DNA of 50,516 nucleotides from Saccharomonospora azurea NA-128 (GTDB lineage Bacteria > Actinomycetota > Actinomycetes > Mycobacteriales > Pseudonocardiaceae): assembly GCF_000231055.2 (NCBI RefSeq), contig NZ_CM001466.1, positions 1,653,954 through 1,704,469 on the forward strand, read 5' to 3'. The notes beneath the pieces are model-generated. The model was not told the origin of the DNA. It did no database searches and worked only from the letters and a program-made list of their open reading frames with translations. Position numbers and translations under genes: made by a program. Below are positions 9,131-20,073 of this stretch, in pieces (within the stretch, counting starts at the first letter, position 1; every line of letters starts with the position of its first letter).

Positions 9131-9239
9131 GGGTCTCCTTCGGCGCACACGCAAGGCGTTACTGACCGGTAGATTAAGGCTCTTCCCACACGCTACGCCT
9201 GCCGAGGTGACGGTCTTCACCCGGATCCGCGAATTACTA

Positions 9240-9251
9240 GGACGATCGTCC
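9240..9251. promoter_or_regulatory. GGACGATCGTCC palindrome in the etfB-degV intergenic region
   Basis: A perfect 12-bp palindrome between the divergent etfB and degV genes. Its CGATCG centre is common in TetR-family operators. Which of the two genes it would control is not clear. Confidence 0.35.
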
Positions 9252-9345
9252 CAATAGACTGCCCCTTCGGCGGATGAACACCCTTTGGAGCGGACTGTGC
9301 GCCGAAAGTCGCAACGGACTGCTTCTAATGGGTGGACGGAGCCGT

Positions 9346-9358
9346 TACCCTGCGGGCG
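9346..9358 (+). promoter_or_regulatory. -10 box of a leaderless promoter for degV
   Basis: TACCCT (9346-9351) is followed by exactly six bases and then the GTG start at 9358, and there is no Shine-Dalgarno sequence. In actinobacteria this spacing puts the transcription start on the first base of the start codon. Confidence 0.55.
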
Positions 9359-10197
9359 TGCCAGTAACAGTGATCACAGACTCGACAGCTTGCCTGCCCG
9401 AGCAACTGGCCGCTCAGTGGGGGATTTCCGTCGTCCAGCTCTCGATTCGGGCCAACGGACGAGTCGACGACGAGATTCGCTTCGACCGGGCGGAGTTGGT
9501 CGACACGTTGCGCGCGGGGAAGCCGGTGACCACCAGTCCTCCGGACCCGGGAGCGTTCTTCTGGACCTTCCAGGACGCGGTGAGCGCGGGAGCGGACGCC
9601 ATCGTCAGCCTCCACATCTCGCGCCGCCTCTCCGCCACGGCCGACGCGGCACGCGAGGCGGCGCAACAGGTTCGCGTGCCGGTCTACGTCGTGGACAGCG
9701 CCACCACCAGCATGAGCCTCGGCTTCGCGGCGCTGTCCGCCGCGCGCGCGGCCGCGGCGGGCGCCGGAGCGCAACGCGTCCTCGACGTCGCCCACCGCCG
9801 CTACCGCTCCAGCAGGGAGTTCATGTACGTCGACACGCTGGAGCACCTGCGGCGCGGGGGCCGCATCGGCGCGGCGGCGGCACTGCTGGGCAGCGCCTTC
9901 TCGATCAAGCCTCTGCTGACGGTCAAGGACGGCGAGGTGGCCCCGCTGGCGAGGGTGTCGGGCGCACGCCGCGCGATGTCCAAGATGGTCGATCTCGCCG
10001 TCGCCGAAGCGGGCGAGCGACCGGTCGACGTCGCCGTGGCCTCCGTGACGCCGTCGGATCGCGAGATGACACTGGTGTCGCAACTACGCGGGCGCATCCC
10101 GAAGCTGAACGACATCGTGCTGGTGCACGCCAGCACCGTGATCACCGCGCATGTCGGTCCGGGCGCCCTCGGCATCACGGTCGCACCCATCCCCTGA
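9358..10197 (+). CDS. DegV family fatty-acid-binding protein
   Basis: 279 aa, normal for DegV. Motifs: PVTVITDSTACLP at the N-terminus, TTSPPDPGAFFWTFQ, LHISRRLSATADAAREAA and VDSATTSMSLGF for lipid binding, then YVDTLEHLRRGGRIGAAAALLGSAFSIKPLLTV. DegV/FakB proteins hold a fatty acid, and FakB presents it to the kinase FakA. No fakA lies in the window, so only binding can be claimed. GTG 9358 is chosen because it gives the family N-terminus and lies six bases after a -10 box. A longer open frame begins at 9274. Confidence 0.88.
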   Translation: MPVTVITDSTACLPEQLAAQWGISVVQLSIRANGRVDDEIRFDRAELVDTLRAGKPVTTSPPDPGAFFWTFQDAVSAGADAIVSLHISRRLSATADAAREAAQQVRVPVYVVDSATTSMSLGFAALSAARAAAAGAGAQRVLDVAHRRYRSSREFMYVDTLEHLRRGGRIGAAAALLGSAFSIKPLLTVKDGEVAPLARVSGARRAMSKMVDLAVAEAGERPVDVAVASVTPSDREMTLVSQLRGRIPKLNDIVLVHASTVITAHVGPGALGITVAPIP

Positions 10198-10305
10198 ACC
10201 GGCTCGACCACTCACGACGTGGCACCCGAGAGGTGACGACCTCCATGACCCCGGGGTGCTACGCCCGCCGCGGGGAGCCGGTCGGCTACCGTGCCAGGCA
10301 ACGGA

Positions 10306-10323
10306 CGTGAGCGAACGCTCACG
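10306..10323 (+). promoter_or_regulatory. 18-bp perfect inverted repeat before the MGLP-type operon
   Basis: CGTGAGCG (10306-10313) and CGCTCACG (10316-10323) flank AA. A possible -10 box (TACCGT, about 10287) lies just upstream. It is either an operator or a small leader hairpin for the methyltransferase-GH57 operon. Confidence 0.4.
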
Positions 10324-10362
10324 AGTCGATTGGGCCTGAGCGAGCGGCGGGAGTACGTGCCT

Positions 10363-11139
10363 GTGTCAGGGAGCACCGCAGAGAGGGCGATCGCCCTGCA
10401 TCTCACGGGTGAGCGCACCGTCCCCGGCGTGCCCGAGGAGAACTACTGGTTCCGCAGGCACGAGGTCGCCTATCACGCGCTGGCACCGTTCTGCCGCGAC
10501 GCGGTGGTGCTGGAAGCCGGGTGCGGGGAGGGCTACGGCGCGGCGCTGCTGGCCGAGCACGCCCGGTCGGTGCTCGCGCTGGACTACGACGAACCCACCA
10601 CGGCACACGTCGCCCGACGGTATCCGGAGCTGGGTGTCGTGCGGGGCAACCTCGCGACGCTGCCCGTGGCGACGGGGTCGGTGGACGTCGTGGCCAACCT
10701 GCAGGTCATCGAGCACCTGTGGGACCAGTCCGGGTTCCTCGCCGAATGTCACCGGGTGTTGCGGCCCGGCGGGCGCCTCCTCGTGACGACGCCGAACCGG
10801 CTCACGTTCACCCCGGACTCGGACACCCCGCTCAACCCGTATCACACCAGGGAACTCTCACCGTCCGAACTGGATGAACTCCTGCGCGGGTCGGGCTTCG
10901 CCGTCGAGCAGCTGCTCGGCGTCCACCACGGCCCCGCACTGACCGAACTGGACCGCCGACACGGCGGTTCGATCATCGACGCGCAGCTGGCGGTCGTCAT
11001 GGGGAGCCTGCCCGGGCAGGCGGCGTGGCCCGAGGAGCTGCTGTCGGACGTCGCGGCGATCACCGCGGACGACTTCGTGCTCCACCCCGACGATCTCGAC
11101 GCGAGTCTCGACCTCCTCGCCGTGGCGGTGCGACGATGA
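10363..11139 (+). CDS. SAM-dependent methyltransferase, Rv3030-like (MGLP cluster)
   Basis: 258 aa class I methyltransferase. Motif I is VVLEAGCGEGYGA (about 48-60), followed by LALDYDEPTTAHVARRYP and the acidic/hydrophobic motif ANLQVIEHLWDQSGFLAECHRVLRPGGRLLVTTPNR. Overall pattern (LTGERTVPGVPEENYWFRRHEVAY near the N-terminus, HGGSIIDAQLAVV later) agrees with M. tuberculosis Rv3030 as I recall it, a proposed methyltransferase of 6-O-methylglucose lipopolysaccharide synthesis. GTG 10363 has GGGAG 9 nt upstream; GTG 10357 is an alternative. Its stop overlaps the next start (ATGA), so it is coupled to the GH57 gene. Confidence 0.85.
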   Translation: MSGSTAERAIALHLTGERTVPGVPEENYWFRRHEVAYHALAPFCRDAVVLEAGCGEGYGAALLAEHARSVLALDYDEPTTAHVARRYPELGVVRGNLATLPVATGSVDVVANLQVIEHLWDQSGFLAECHRVLRPGGRLLVTTPNRLTFTPDSDTPLNPYHTRELSPSELDELLRGSGFAVEQLLGVHHGPALTELDRRHGGSIIDAQLAVVMGSLPGQAAWPEELLSDVAAITADDFVLHPDDLDASLDLLAVAVRR

Positions 11140-12653
11140 CCGACTCGCAAGGCACCTTCTGCCTCGTCCTCCACAGCCACCTGCCGTGGCTTCCGCATCA
11201 CGGGAACTGGCCCGTCGGCGAGGAATGGCTCTACCAGGCGTGGGCTCACTCCTACGTTCCCGTGATCGACCTGCTGCGCCGGTTCGCCGACGAGGGACGA
11301 CGGGACGTCCTCACCCTCGGCGTCACCCCGGTCCTGGCCTCCCAGCTCGACGACCCCTACGCGTTGCGCGCGTTCCACGAGTGGTTGGGCCACTGGACAT
11401 TGCGCGCGCAGCACGCGGCGACGCTGTGGCGGGGCGACGAGCTGCTGTCCGACCTGGCCGCCGCCGAGCACCGCACCGCGCATCACGTGCTCGCCGAAGC
11501 AGAGACCACGTGGCGGCACGGGTTCTCGCCGATCCTGCGGTCGCTCGTGGACTCCGAGGTCCTCGAACTGCTCGGCGGGCCGGCGACCCACCCGTTCCAG
11601 CCGCTGCTCGATCCTCGGGTGCGGGGCTTCGCGCTCCGCACGGGGCTGGCGGACACGACACTGCGCGTCGGCCACCGCCCCGAGGGCATCTGGGCGCCCG
11701 AATGCGGCTACGCGCCCGGCATGGAACACGACTACGCCGCCGCGGGGGTGCACCGCTTCCTCGTCGACGGGCCGTCCCTGCGCGGCGACACCGCCGCCGC
11801 CCGCACCGTGGGCGACTCGGACGTCGTGTGCTTCGGCCGCGACCTGGAGGTCACCTACCGGGTCTGGTCGCCGAAGGCCGGGTACCCGGGGCACAGCGCC
11901 TACCGCGACTTCCACACGTGGGCACACGAGGTGGGGCTCAAACCGTCGCGCGTCACCGGCAAGCACGTCGCGCCCGAGGACAAGGCGCCGTACGACCCGG
12001 CGCTGGCGGCCGACGCCCTGCGCACGCACGTCAAGGACTTCGTCGAGACCGTGGTGCGCAGGCTCAAGTCCCTCCGCGAACAGCACGGGCGCCCTGCCCT
12101 GGTGGTGGCCGCCTACGACACCGAGCTGTTCGGGCACTGGTGGCATGAAGGTCCACAGTGGCTCGAAGGAGTGCTTCGCGCGTTGCCCGAGGCGGGGGTG
12201 CGGGTCACGACCCTGCGCGGGGCGCTCGAGGCCGGGCACCTCGGCGGTCCTGTCGACCTGCCCGCGTCGTCCTGGGGCTCCGGCAAGGACTGGCGGGTGT
12301 GGGACGGCGAGCAGGTCGCCGACATGGTGCAGGCCAACGACGAGCTGCAGAAACGGCTGCTGGCACTCCCGGTGCCGGGGGCCGCGCGCGACACCGTGGC
12401 CGACCAGGCCGTCACCGAGGGGATGCTGGCGTTGTCGAGCGACTGGGCCTTCATGGTCACGAAGAACTCGGCCGCCGACTACGCGCGCAGGCGCGCCCGC
12501 GACCACACCCAGCGGTTCGACGCGCTCGCCGAGGCGTTGCACGCGGGTGCCCCCGACGCGCGACGCCTCGCCGAGCGCTACCGGGCGAGCGCACTGCCCT
12601 TCGGGCATCTGGACGCCCGCGACCTGCTCAGTCCGGCGAACCCGCGGCGATGA
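11136..12653 (+). CDS. GH57 alpha-glucan branching enzyme, Rv3031-like
   Basis: 505 aa. The N-terminus GTFCLVLHSHLPWLPHHG is the first GH57 motif. The nucleophile is Glu189 in IWAPECGYAPG and the acid/base is Asp328 in AAYDTELFGHWWHEGP. The C-terminal helical region ends at residue 505. GH57 enzymes of this subgroup make alpha-1,6 branches in alpha-1,4-glucan, and Rv3031 is placed in MGLP assembly. ATG 11136 overlaps the methyltransferase stop by 4 bp. At the other end its last 26 bp overlap the convergent GH2 gene. Confidence 0.9.
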   Translation: MTDSQGTFCLVLHSHLPWLPHHGNWPVGEEWLYQAWAHSYVPVIDLLRRFADEGRRDVLTLGVTPVLASQLDDPYALRAFHEWLGHWTLRAQHAATLWRGDELLSDLAAAEHRTAHHVLAEAETTWRHGFSPILRSLVDSEVLELLGGPATHPFQPLLDPRVRGFALRTGLADTTLRVGHRPEGIWAPECGYAPGMEHDYAAAGVHRFLVDGPSLRGDTAAARTVGDSDVVCFGRDLEVTYRVWSPKAGYPGHSAYRDFHTWAHEVGLKPSRVTGKHVAPEDKAPYDPALAADALRTHVKDFVETVVRRLKSLREQHGRPALVVAAYDTELFGHWWHEGPQWLEGVLRALPEAGVRVTTLRGALEAGHLGGPVDLPASSWGSGKDWRVWDGEQVADMVQANDELQKRLLALPVPGAARDTVADQAVTEGMLALSSDWAFMVTKNSAADYARRRARDHTQRFDALAEALHAGAPDARRLAERYRASALPFGHLDARDLLSPANPRR

Positions 12654-14403
12654 CGGCGCGGTTGCGTTCGGCCACCACCGGCACGGCCACCTTGACCACT
12701 CTGCGGTCGTAGGTCAGCAGACCGTTGACCTCGTTCTCCACGTCGGTGACCTGGGTGTAGACGGCGCCGGACAGCCGGTCGCGCGCCAGCGCCTCCAGCT
12801 CGGTGCTCAGCTCCACGTAGCGCTCGGTGAGCCGGTCGCGGTCGGAGACCATCTCGTAGGCCATCGGCTCGCCGGGCCAGGTGTGGCCCTCGACGACGAG
12901 CCCGACACCGCCGAACTCGCCGTCCACCACGGCCCTGCGGTCGTCGGGCGCGAGTTCCGGCCGCCCGGGCCCCACGTACGTGTGGTCGTCGTACACGTCA
13001 CCGGCTCCCGAGTCGGGGTGCGAGTGACAGCAGTTCACGCCGCTCGCGGCGACGACCACCCGAGCGGGGTCGAGCTCCTTGACCTCCTCGGTGATGCGCA
13101 CGGTGTCGTACTCGCCCCAGCCCTCGTTGAACACCACCCAGACCACGAGGGAGGGGACGTTGCGCAGTTGGTGCAGCATCGCGCGCAACTCGGTCTCGAA
13201 CCGCTCGCGTGCCACGGCGACGGGCGGAGGCTGCGGGCCGGGCGGATTGTCGAGGACCACCGGCAACGACGGCATGTCCTGCCACACCAGCAGCCCCAGC
13301 CGGTCGGCCCAGTGGTACCACCGCATCGGCTCCACCTTGACGTGCTTGCGCACGCTGTTGAAACCGAGCGCCTTGATGCGGTCGAGGTCGAAGCGCAGCG
13401 CCTCGTCGGTGGGCGCGGTGAAGATGCCGTCCGGCCAGTAGCCCTGGTCGAGCGGTGCGTTGAGGAAGACCGGCCGGTCGTTGAGCAGGATGCGAGGCGG
13501 CGACTCCGCCCCCGGCCTGCCGACACGGATCGTGCGCAACGCCGTGTAGCTCTCGACCTCGTCGAGCACGGTGCCGTCGTCGTCGACCACGCGCACCGTC
13601 ACGTCGTAGAGGTGCGGGTGGTCCGGGCCCCACAGCTGCGGGTCGGGCACGTCGAGGCGCAGCCGCTCGCCGGGAGTGCCCCGGGCGGAGGCGACCTGCT
13701 CGCCGCCGAAGGCGACCGCGACGTCCACCGTCACCCCGGGACGTGCGCCCGCGACGTGGGCCACGAGGTCGAACCCGTGGAGGTCGGGCGTGAGGTCGAG
13801 GTCGGCGACGTGCGTGGCCGGCACCGCCTCCAGCCACACGGTCTGCCAGACACCCGAACAGCCGGTGTAGAGGATGCCGCCGGGCTGGTTGGCCTGCTTG
13901 CCGACGGCGAACGTGCCCCGGTTGCCGTCGTCGTCGGCCCGGACCAGGACCTCCTGCTCGGCGTCCGGCCGGAGCACGTCGGTGATGTCCACGGTGAAGG
14001 CGGTGAAGCCTCCCTCGTGCCGGGTGAGCAGCTGGTGGTTGACCCAGACGGTGGCGATCTGGTCGACCGCGCCGAAGTGCAGCAGCATCCGGCCTCCGCG
14101 CCATTCGGGCGGCACGTCGAACGTTCGGCGGTACCACATCTGCTCGTCGCGGCGGCCGATGCCGGAGAGCAGGGACTCGGGCGGATAGGGCACGAGGATG
14201 CGCTCGCCGCGGTGCACCTCGCCGGAGGCGTCGCGGCTCACGTAGTCCCAGAGCCCGTTGAGGCTCCGCCACGTCGGTCGGGTCAGTTGGGGGCGAGGGT
14301 GCTCGGGATGGGCGTTGTCGGGGCTCACCTGGTACGTCCACGGGGTCGTCAGCCCTGACGTCGTGGACGCTGTGGACGTCACGGACTTCGCTTCTTCGCT
14401 CAT
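12628..14403 (-). CDS. Glycoside hydrolase family 2 (beta-galactosidase/glucuronidase type)
   Basis: 591 aa. Order: GH2 sugar-binding domain (RPTWRSLNGLWDYVSRDASG, WYRRTFDVPPEW, GAVDQIATVWVNHQLLTRHEGGFTAF), immunoglobulin-like domain, then the TIM barrel with acid/base Glu427 in VVFNEGWGE and nucleophile Glu496 in GEFGG. No signal peptide, so it is cytoplasmic. ATG 14403 has GGAGGGG almost touching it, so a nearby downstream GTG (about 14379) may be the real start. It is on the opposite strand inside a cluster that is continuous in M. tuberculosis and overlaps the GH57 gene tail-to-tail. Substrate is not predictable. Confidence 0.88.
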   Translation of the reverse strand: MSEEAKSVTSTASTTSGLTTPWTYQVSPDNAHPEHPRPQLTRPTWRSLNGLWDYVSRDASGEVHRGERILVPYPPESLLSGIGRRDEQMWYRRTFDVPPEWRGGRMLLHFGAVDQIATVWVNHQLLTRHEGGFTAFTVDITDVLRPDAEQEVLVRADDDGNRGTFAVGKQANQPGGILYTGCSGVWQTVWLEAVPATHVADLDLTPDLHGFDLVAHVAGARPGVTVDVAVAFGGEQVASARGTPGERLRLDVPDPQLWGPDHPHLYDVTVRVVDDDGTVLDEVESYTALRTIRVGRPGAESPPRILLNDRPVFLNAPLDQGYWPDGIFTAPTDEALRFDLDRIKALGFNSVRKHVKVEPMRWYHWADRLGLLVWQDMPSLPVVLDNPPGPQPPPVAVARERFETELRAMLHQLRNVPSLVVWVVFNEGWGEYDTVRITEEVKELDPARVVVAASGVNCCHSHPDSGAGDVYDDHTYVGPGRPELAPDDRRAVVDGEFGGVGLVVEGHTWPGEPMAYEMVSDRDRLTERYVELSTELEALARDRLSGAVYTQVTDVENEVNGLLTYDRRVVKVAVPVVAERNRAVIAAGSPD

Positions 14404-14461
14404 CCCCTCCGATGCTGGCACAGAAGAGGGACTGGCCGCCGCCGGCGAAGCGACCGGTGAG

Positions 14462-14474
14462 TAACCTCGCCATA
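14462..14474 (+). promoter_or_regulatory. -10 box of a leaderless promoter for the GT4 gene
   Basis: TAACCT (14462-14467), six bases, then the ATG at 14474, with no ribosome binding site. The gene therefore has its own promoter instead of depending on the methyltransferase-GH57 transcript. Confidence 0.55.
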
Positions 14475-15724
14475 TGCGCGTGTTGATGCTGTCGTGGGAA
14501 TACCCGCCGGTGGTGGTCGGAGGGCTCGCCCGGCACGTCCACGCGCTGGCCCGCCATCTGGTGCGCGGCGGGCACGAGGTGGTGGTGTTGTGCAGGCACG
14601 CCGCGGGCACCGACGCCGAGACCCACCCCACGACCGACGAGGTCGTCGACGGCGTCCGGATCGTCCGCGTCGCGGAGGATCCCCTGCACGTGACGTTCGA
14701 GCGTGACCTCGTGGCCTGGACCCTCTCGATGGGCCACGCCATGATCCGGGCGGGCACGGAGCTGTTCCGCACCTGGCGGCCCGACGTCGTGCACGCCCAC
14801 GACTGGCTGGTCACGCAGCCCGCCATCGCGCTGGCCGAGGCGGCGGGCGTACCGCTCGTCGGCACGGTCCACGCCACGGAGGCGGGCAGGCACTCCGGCT
14901 GGCTGTCCCACCCGCTCAACCAGCAGATCCACTCCGTCGAGTGGTGGCTCGCCAACCGCGTCGACGCCCTGATCACGTGTTCCGAGGCGATGCGCCGCGA
15001 GGTGGCGCACCTGTTCGACCTCCGGGACGACGCGATCACGGTGATCCACAACGGGATCGAGGAGCGCGACTGGTGGGTGGGTCGCGACCACGTCGCCCGT
15101 GTCCGCTCGGCCCACAGCCCCGACGGTCCCCTGCTGCTGTTCTTCGGCCGCCTCGAATGGGAGAAGGGCGTGCAGGACCTGCTCGACGCCCTGCCCGAGA
15201 TCCGGCGCAGGCATCCGGGCACCCGGCTCGTGGTGGCCGGCGCGGGACGGCACCGCGACGAGCTTGTGGCCCAGACCGTGCGCTTGTCGTTGGACGACGC
15301 CGTGGACTTCGTGGGACACCTGCCCGACGGCGAACTGCGCGCGGTCCTGGCGGCGGCGGACGCCGTGGTCCTGCCGAGCCGTTACGAGCCGTTCGGCATC
15401 GTGGCACTGGAGGCGGCAGCGGCCCAAGCTCCGCTGGTGGCCTCGACGGCCGGTGGGCTCGGGGAGCTCGTCGTCGACGGCGAGACCGGCCTCGCCTTCT
15501 CGCCCGGCGACGTCACGGGCATCGTGCGGGCGGTCGACCTCGTGCTGGCCGACGCCTCCGCGGCGTCGCGGCGAGCGCACGCGGCGCAGTCGCGGCTGGC
15601 GGCGGACTTCGACTGGTCCCGCATCGCCGAGGAGACCGTCCGGGTCTACCGCCGCACCAAGCCCGGGCCGCCGCAGACGCTCGGCCGCCCCAAGATCGCC
15701 ACCGGCAACGCGTTCGAGCCGTAG
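14474..15724 (+). CDS. GT4 alpha-glucosyltransferase, Rv3032-like (MGLP/glycogen)
   Basis: 416 aa GT-B enzyme. The acceptor-side domain begins MRVLMLSWEYPPVVVGGLARHVHAL and has DVVHAHDWLVTQPA. The donor-side domain holds LLLFFGRLEWEKGVQDLLDA, VVAGAGRHRDEL, and the E-x7-E signature SRYEPFGIVALEA. Rv3032 of M. tuberculosis is an alpha-1,4-glucosyltransferase that elongates MGLP and contributes to glycogen. Position after the GH57 gene and GH2 insertion supports orthology. Probably uses a nucleotide-activated glucose in the cytoplasm. Confidence 0.9.
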   Translation: MRVLMLSWEYPPVVVGGLARHVHALARHLVRGGHEVVVLCRHAAGTDAETHPTTDEVVDGVRIVRVAEDPLHVTFERDLVAWTLSMGHAMIRAGTELFRTWRPDVVHAHDWLVTQPAIALAEAAGVPLVGTVHATEAGRHSGWLSHPLNQQIHSVEWWLANRVDALITCSEAMRREVAHLFDLRDDAITVIHNGIEERDWWVGRDHVARVRSAHSPDGPLLLFFGRLEWEKGVQDLLDALPEIRRRHPGTRLVVAGAGRHRDELVAQTVRLSLDDAVDFVGHLPDGELRAVLAAADAVVLPSRYEPFGIVALEAAAAQAPLVASTAGGLGELVVDGETGLAFSPGDVTGIVRAVDLVLADASAASRRAHAAQSRLAADFDWSRIAEETVRVYRRTKPGPPQTLGRPKIATGNAFEP

Positions 15725-15738
15725 ACCCGGGCCGGAGC

Positions 15739-16197
15739 TCAGAACACCGGCAGCGCCAGGCCGCGCTCGCTGTCCGGCCGGGGTCCGAAGATCCTCCGTT
15801 CGGACTCCTCGATCGGGTAGTCGTTGATGCTGGCCTCGCGGCGGCGCATCAAGCCCTCGTCGGTGAACTCCCACAACTCGTTGCCGTAGCTGCGCCACCA
15901 CTGTCCCGTGTGGTCACGGCTCTCGTACTGGAAGCGCACCGCGATGCGGTTGCCGCGAAAGCCCCAGAGTTCCTTGCGGAGCGCGTAGTCGAGCTCGCGT
16001 TCCCACTTCTCCGTCAGGAAGGCGACGATCTGCTCCCGGCCCACGAGGTGGCGGTCGCGGTTACGCCACACGGAGTCCTCGGTGTAGGCGAGCGCGACCC
16101 GCTCGGGATCGCGGGTGTTCCAGGCGTCCTCGGCAGCCTGGACCTTCTGCGCGGCCGTGTGTTCGTCGAAGGGCGGGAACGGAGGGCGTGATGTCAT
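15739..16197 (-). CDS. DUF1348 nuclear-transport-factor-2-like protein
   Basis: 152 aa, full length for DUF1348. Typical stretches: [79 protein letters not shown] and [24 protein letters not shown]. The fold is a SnoaL/NTF2-like alpha+beta barrel. Biochemical role is not established. Start ATG 16197. It is divergent from a TetR gene with only 46 bp between the starts, and that gap contains a palindrome, so the neighbour very likely represses it. Confidence 0.85.
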   Translation of the reverse strand: MTSRPPFPPFDEHTAAQKVQAAEDAWNTRDPERVALAYTEDSVWRNRDRHLVGREQIVAFLTEKWERELDYALRKELWGFRGNRIAVRFQYESRDHTGQWWRSYGNELWEFTDEGLMRRREASINDYPIEESERRIFGPRPDSERGLALPVF

Positions 16198-16209
16198 GAC
16201 ACCAGCGTA

Positions 16210-16225
16210 GAGAATGATCGTTCTC
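16210..16225. promoter_or_regulatory. GAGAATGATCGTTCTC operator between DUF1348 and tetR
   Basis: A 16-bp inverted repeat with seven of eight base pairs matched, centred on GATC, located in the 46-bp gap between divergent DUF1348 and TetR genes. It is the probable site for TetR autorepression and control of DUF1348. Confidence 0.6.
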
Positions 16226-16243
16226 CATGCCAGAGTGAACCGC

Positions 16244-16807
16244 ATGGACGTCGAGGAAGCGACACGCCGCGTGTTGGCCGCGGCCGAGGAACAGTTCTAC
16301 GAGCGCGGCATCCAGGCCGTGGGGATGGACACCATCCGGTCGCGCTCCGGGGTGTCCCTCAAACGGCTGTACCAGTGCTTCCCGTCCAAGGACGACCTCG
16401 TGGCCACCTACCTGCGCCGCCGCGACACCCGGTGGCGTGCGGAACTCGCCGAGTACGTCCAGGCGCACGCCGACTCGGCCGAGGACAGCGTGCTCGCGGT
16501 GTTCGACTGGCTCGGGAAATGGTTCCACCGACCGGAGTTCCGCGGGTGCGCGTTCGTCAACTCCTTCGGGGAGCTCGGCGGCGTCTCACCCGTCGTCGCC
16601 GAGGTCGCACGCACGCACAAACAGGCCGTCGGCGAGTACCTGCGCCACCTCGTCGAGCCGCTCGGTGTGTCCGATCCGGACGGACTCGCCGCCCAGCTCG
16701 CCGTGCTGGTGGAAGGGGCGATGGTCCTCGCGGCCGTCACCGGCGACCTCGACGCCGCCGCCCGGAGCCGGGCCACCGCCGAGCTGCTCCTCGCCCACTC
16801 CCACTGA
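16244..16807 (+). CDS. TetR family repressor, divergent to DUF1348 gene
   Basis: 187 aa from ATG 16244. The helix-turn-helix covers about residues 5-52: [54 protein letters not shown]. The ligand domain has [26 protein letters not shown], like the LmrA/YxaF-type branch (inference). An in-frame GTG/ATG 5-10 codons upstream would place the start inside the palindrome, so 16244 is preferred. It ends 21 bp before a strong hairpin shared with the convergent aceB. Confidence 0.85.
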   Translation: MDVEEATRRVLAAAEEQFYERGIQAVGMDTIRSRSGVSLKRLYQCFPSKDDLVATYLRRRDTRWRAELAEYVQAHADSAEDSVLAVFDWLGKWFHRPEFRGCAFVNSFGELGGVSPVVAEVARTHKQAVGEYLRHLVEPLGVSDPDGLAAQLAVLVEGAMVLAAVTGDLDAAARSRATAELLLAHSH

Positions 16808-16828
16808 CGGCGAAGGGACCGGAAGAGA

Positions 16829-16858
16829 CGCCGCCCACCGGACTCCCGGTGGGCGGCG
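16829..16858. terminator. Terminator between tetR and aceB
   Basis: A 13-bp perfect stem: CGCCGCCCACCGG (16829-16841) with CCGGTGGGCGGCG (16846-16858) around the loop ACTC. No U-tract follows on either side, which is usual for high-GC actinobacteria. The flanking genes are convergent. Confidence 0.7.
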
Positions 16859-16929
16859 CCCCTCACGGCCCCCACAGCAGGCGCGCTGCTCCCTCGATGA
16901 CCTCCGGCCGTTGTCCGGCAGCCAGGCGA

Positions 16930-18534
<1,605 letters not shown>

Positions 18535-18569
18535 GTCTCGTCCCCTTCGAGCGGGTGACGCAGTTCGTC

Positions 18570-19856
<1,287 letters not shown>

Positions 19857-19868
19857 CGCTTTCACTCC

Positions 19869-19996
19869 AACTTTGCGAACGTTGCGATCACTCGCCTGTT
19901 AACGGCGACCATGACATGCGCTGCACAAACAACACCAGAGCTCCAACTTGCGAAGTTGTGCGAATTTCTCGTAGCATCCTGTGAACGTTGCGAATG
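19869..19996. promoter_or_regulatory. Cluster of RamB-like TTGCGA boxes in the aceA-ramB gap
   Basis: TTGCGA occurs at 19873-19878, 19882-19887, 19948-19953 and 19988-19993, and the variant TTGTGCGAA lies at about 19956-19964. The best site, AACTTTGCGAA (19869-19879), differs by one base from the corynebacterial RamB half-motif AACTTTGCAAA as I recall it. The spacing puts the sites over both divergent promoters. Confidence 0.6.
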
Positions 19997-20073
19997 CCCA
20001 TGTTCACAACGCCGTGCAATCCGGGATCTTGACCGTTTCCGGACAGGAAATCCTTCACAAGGGATTCGATTCA

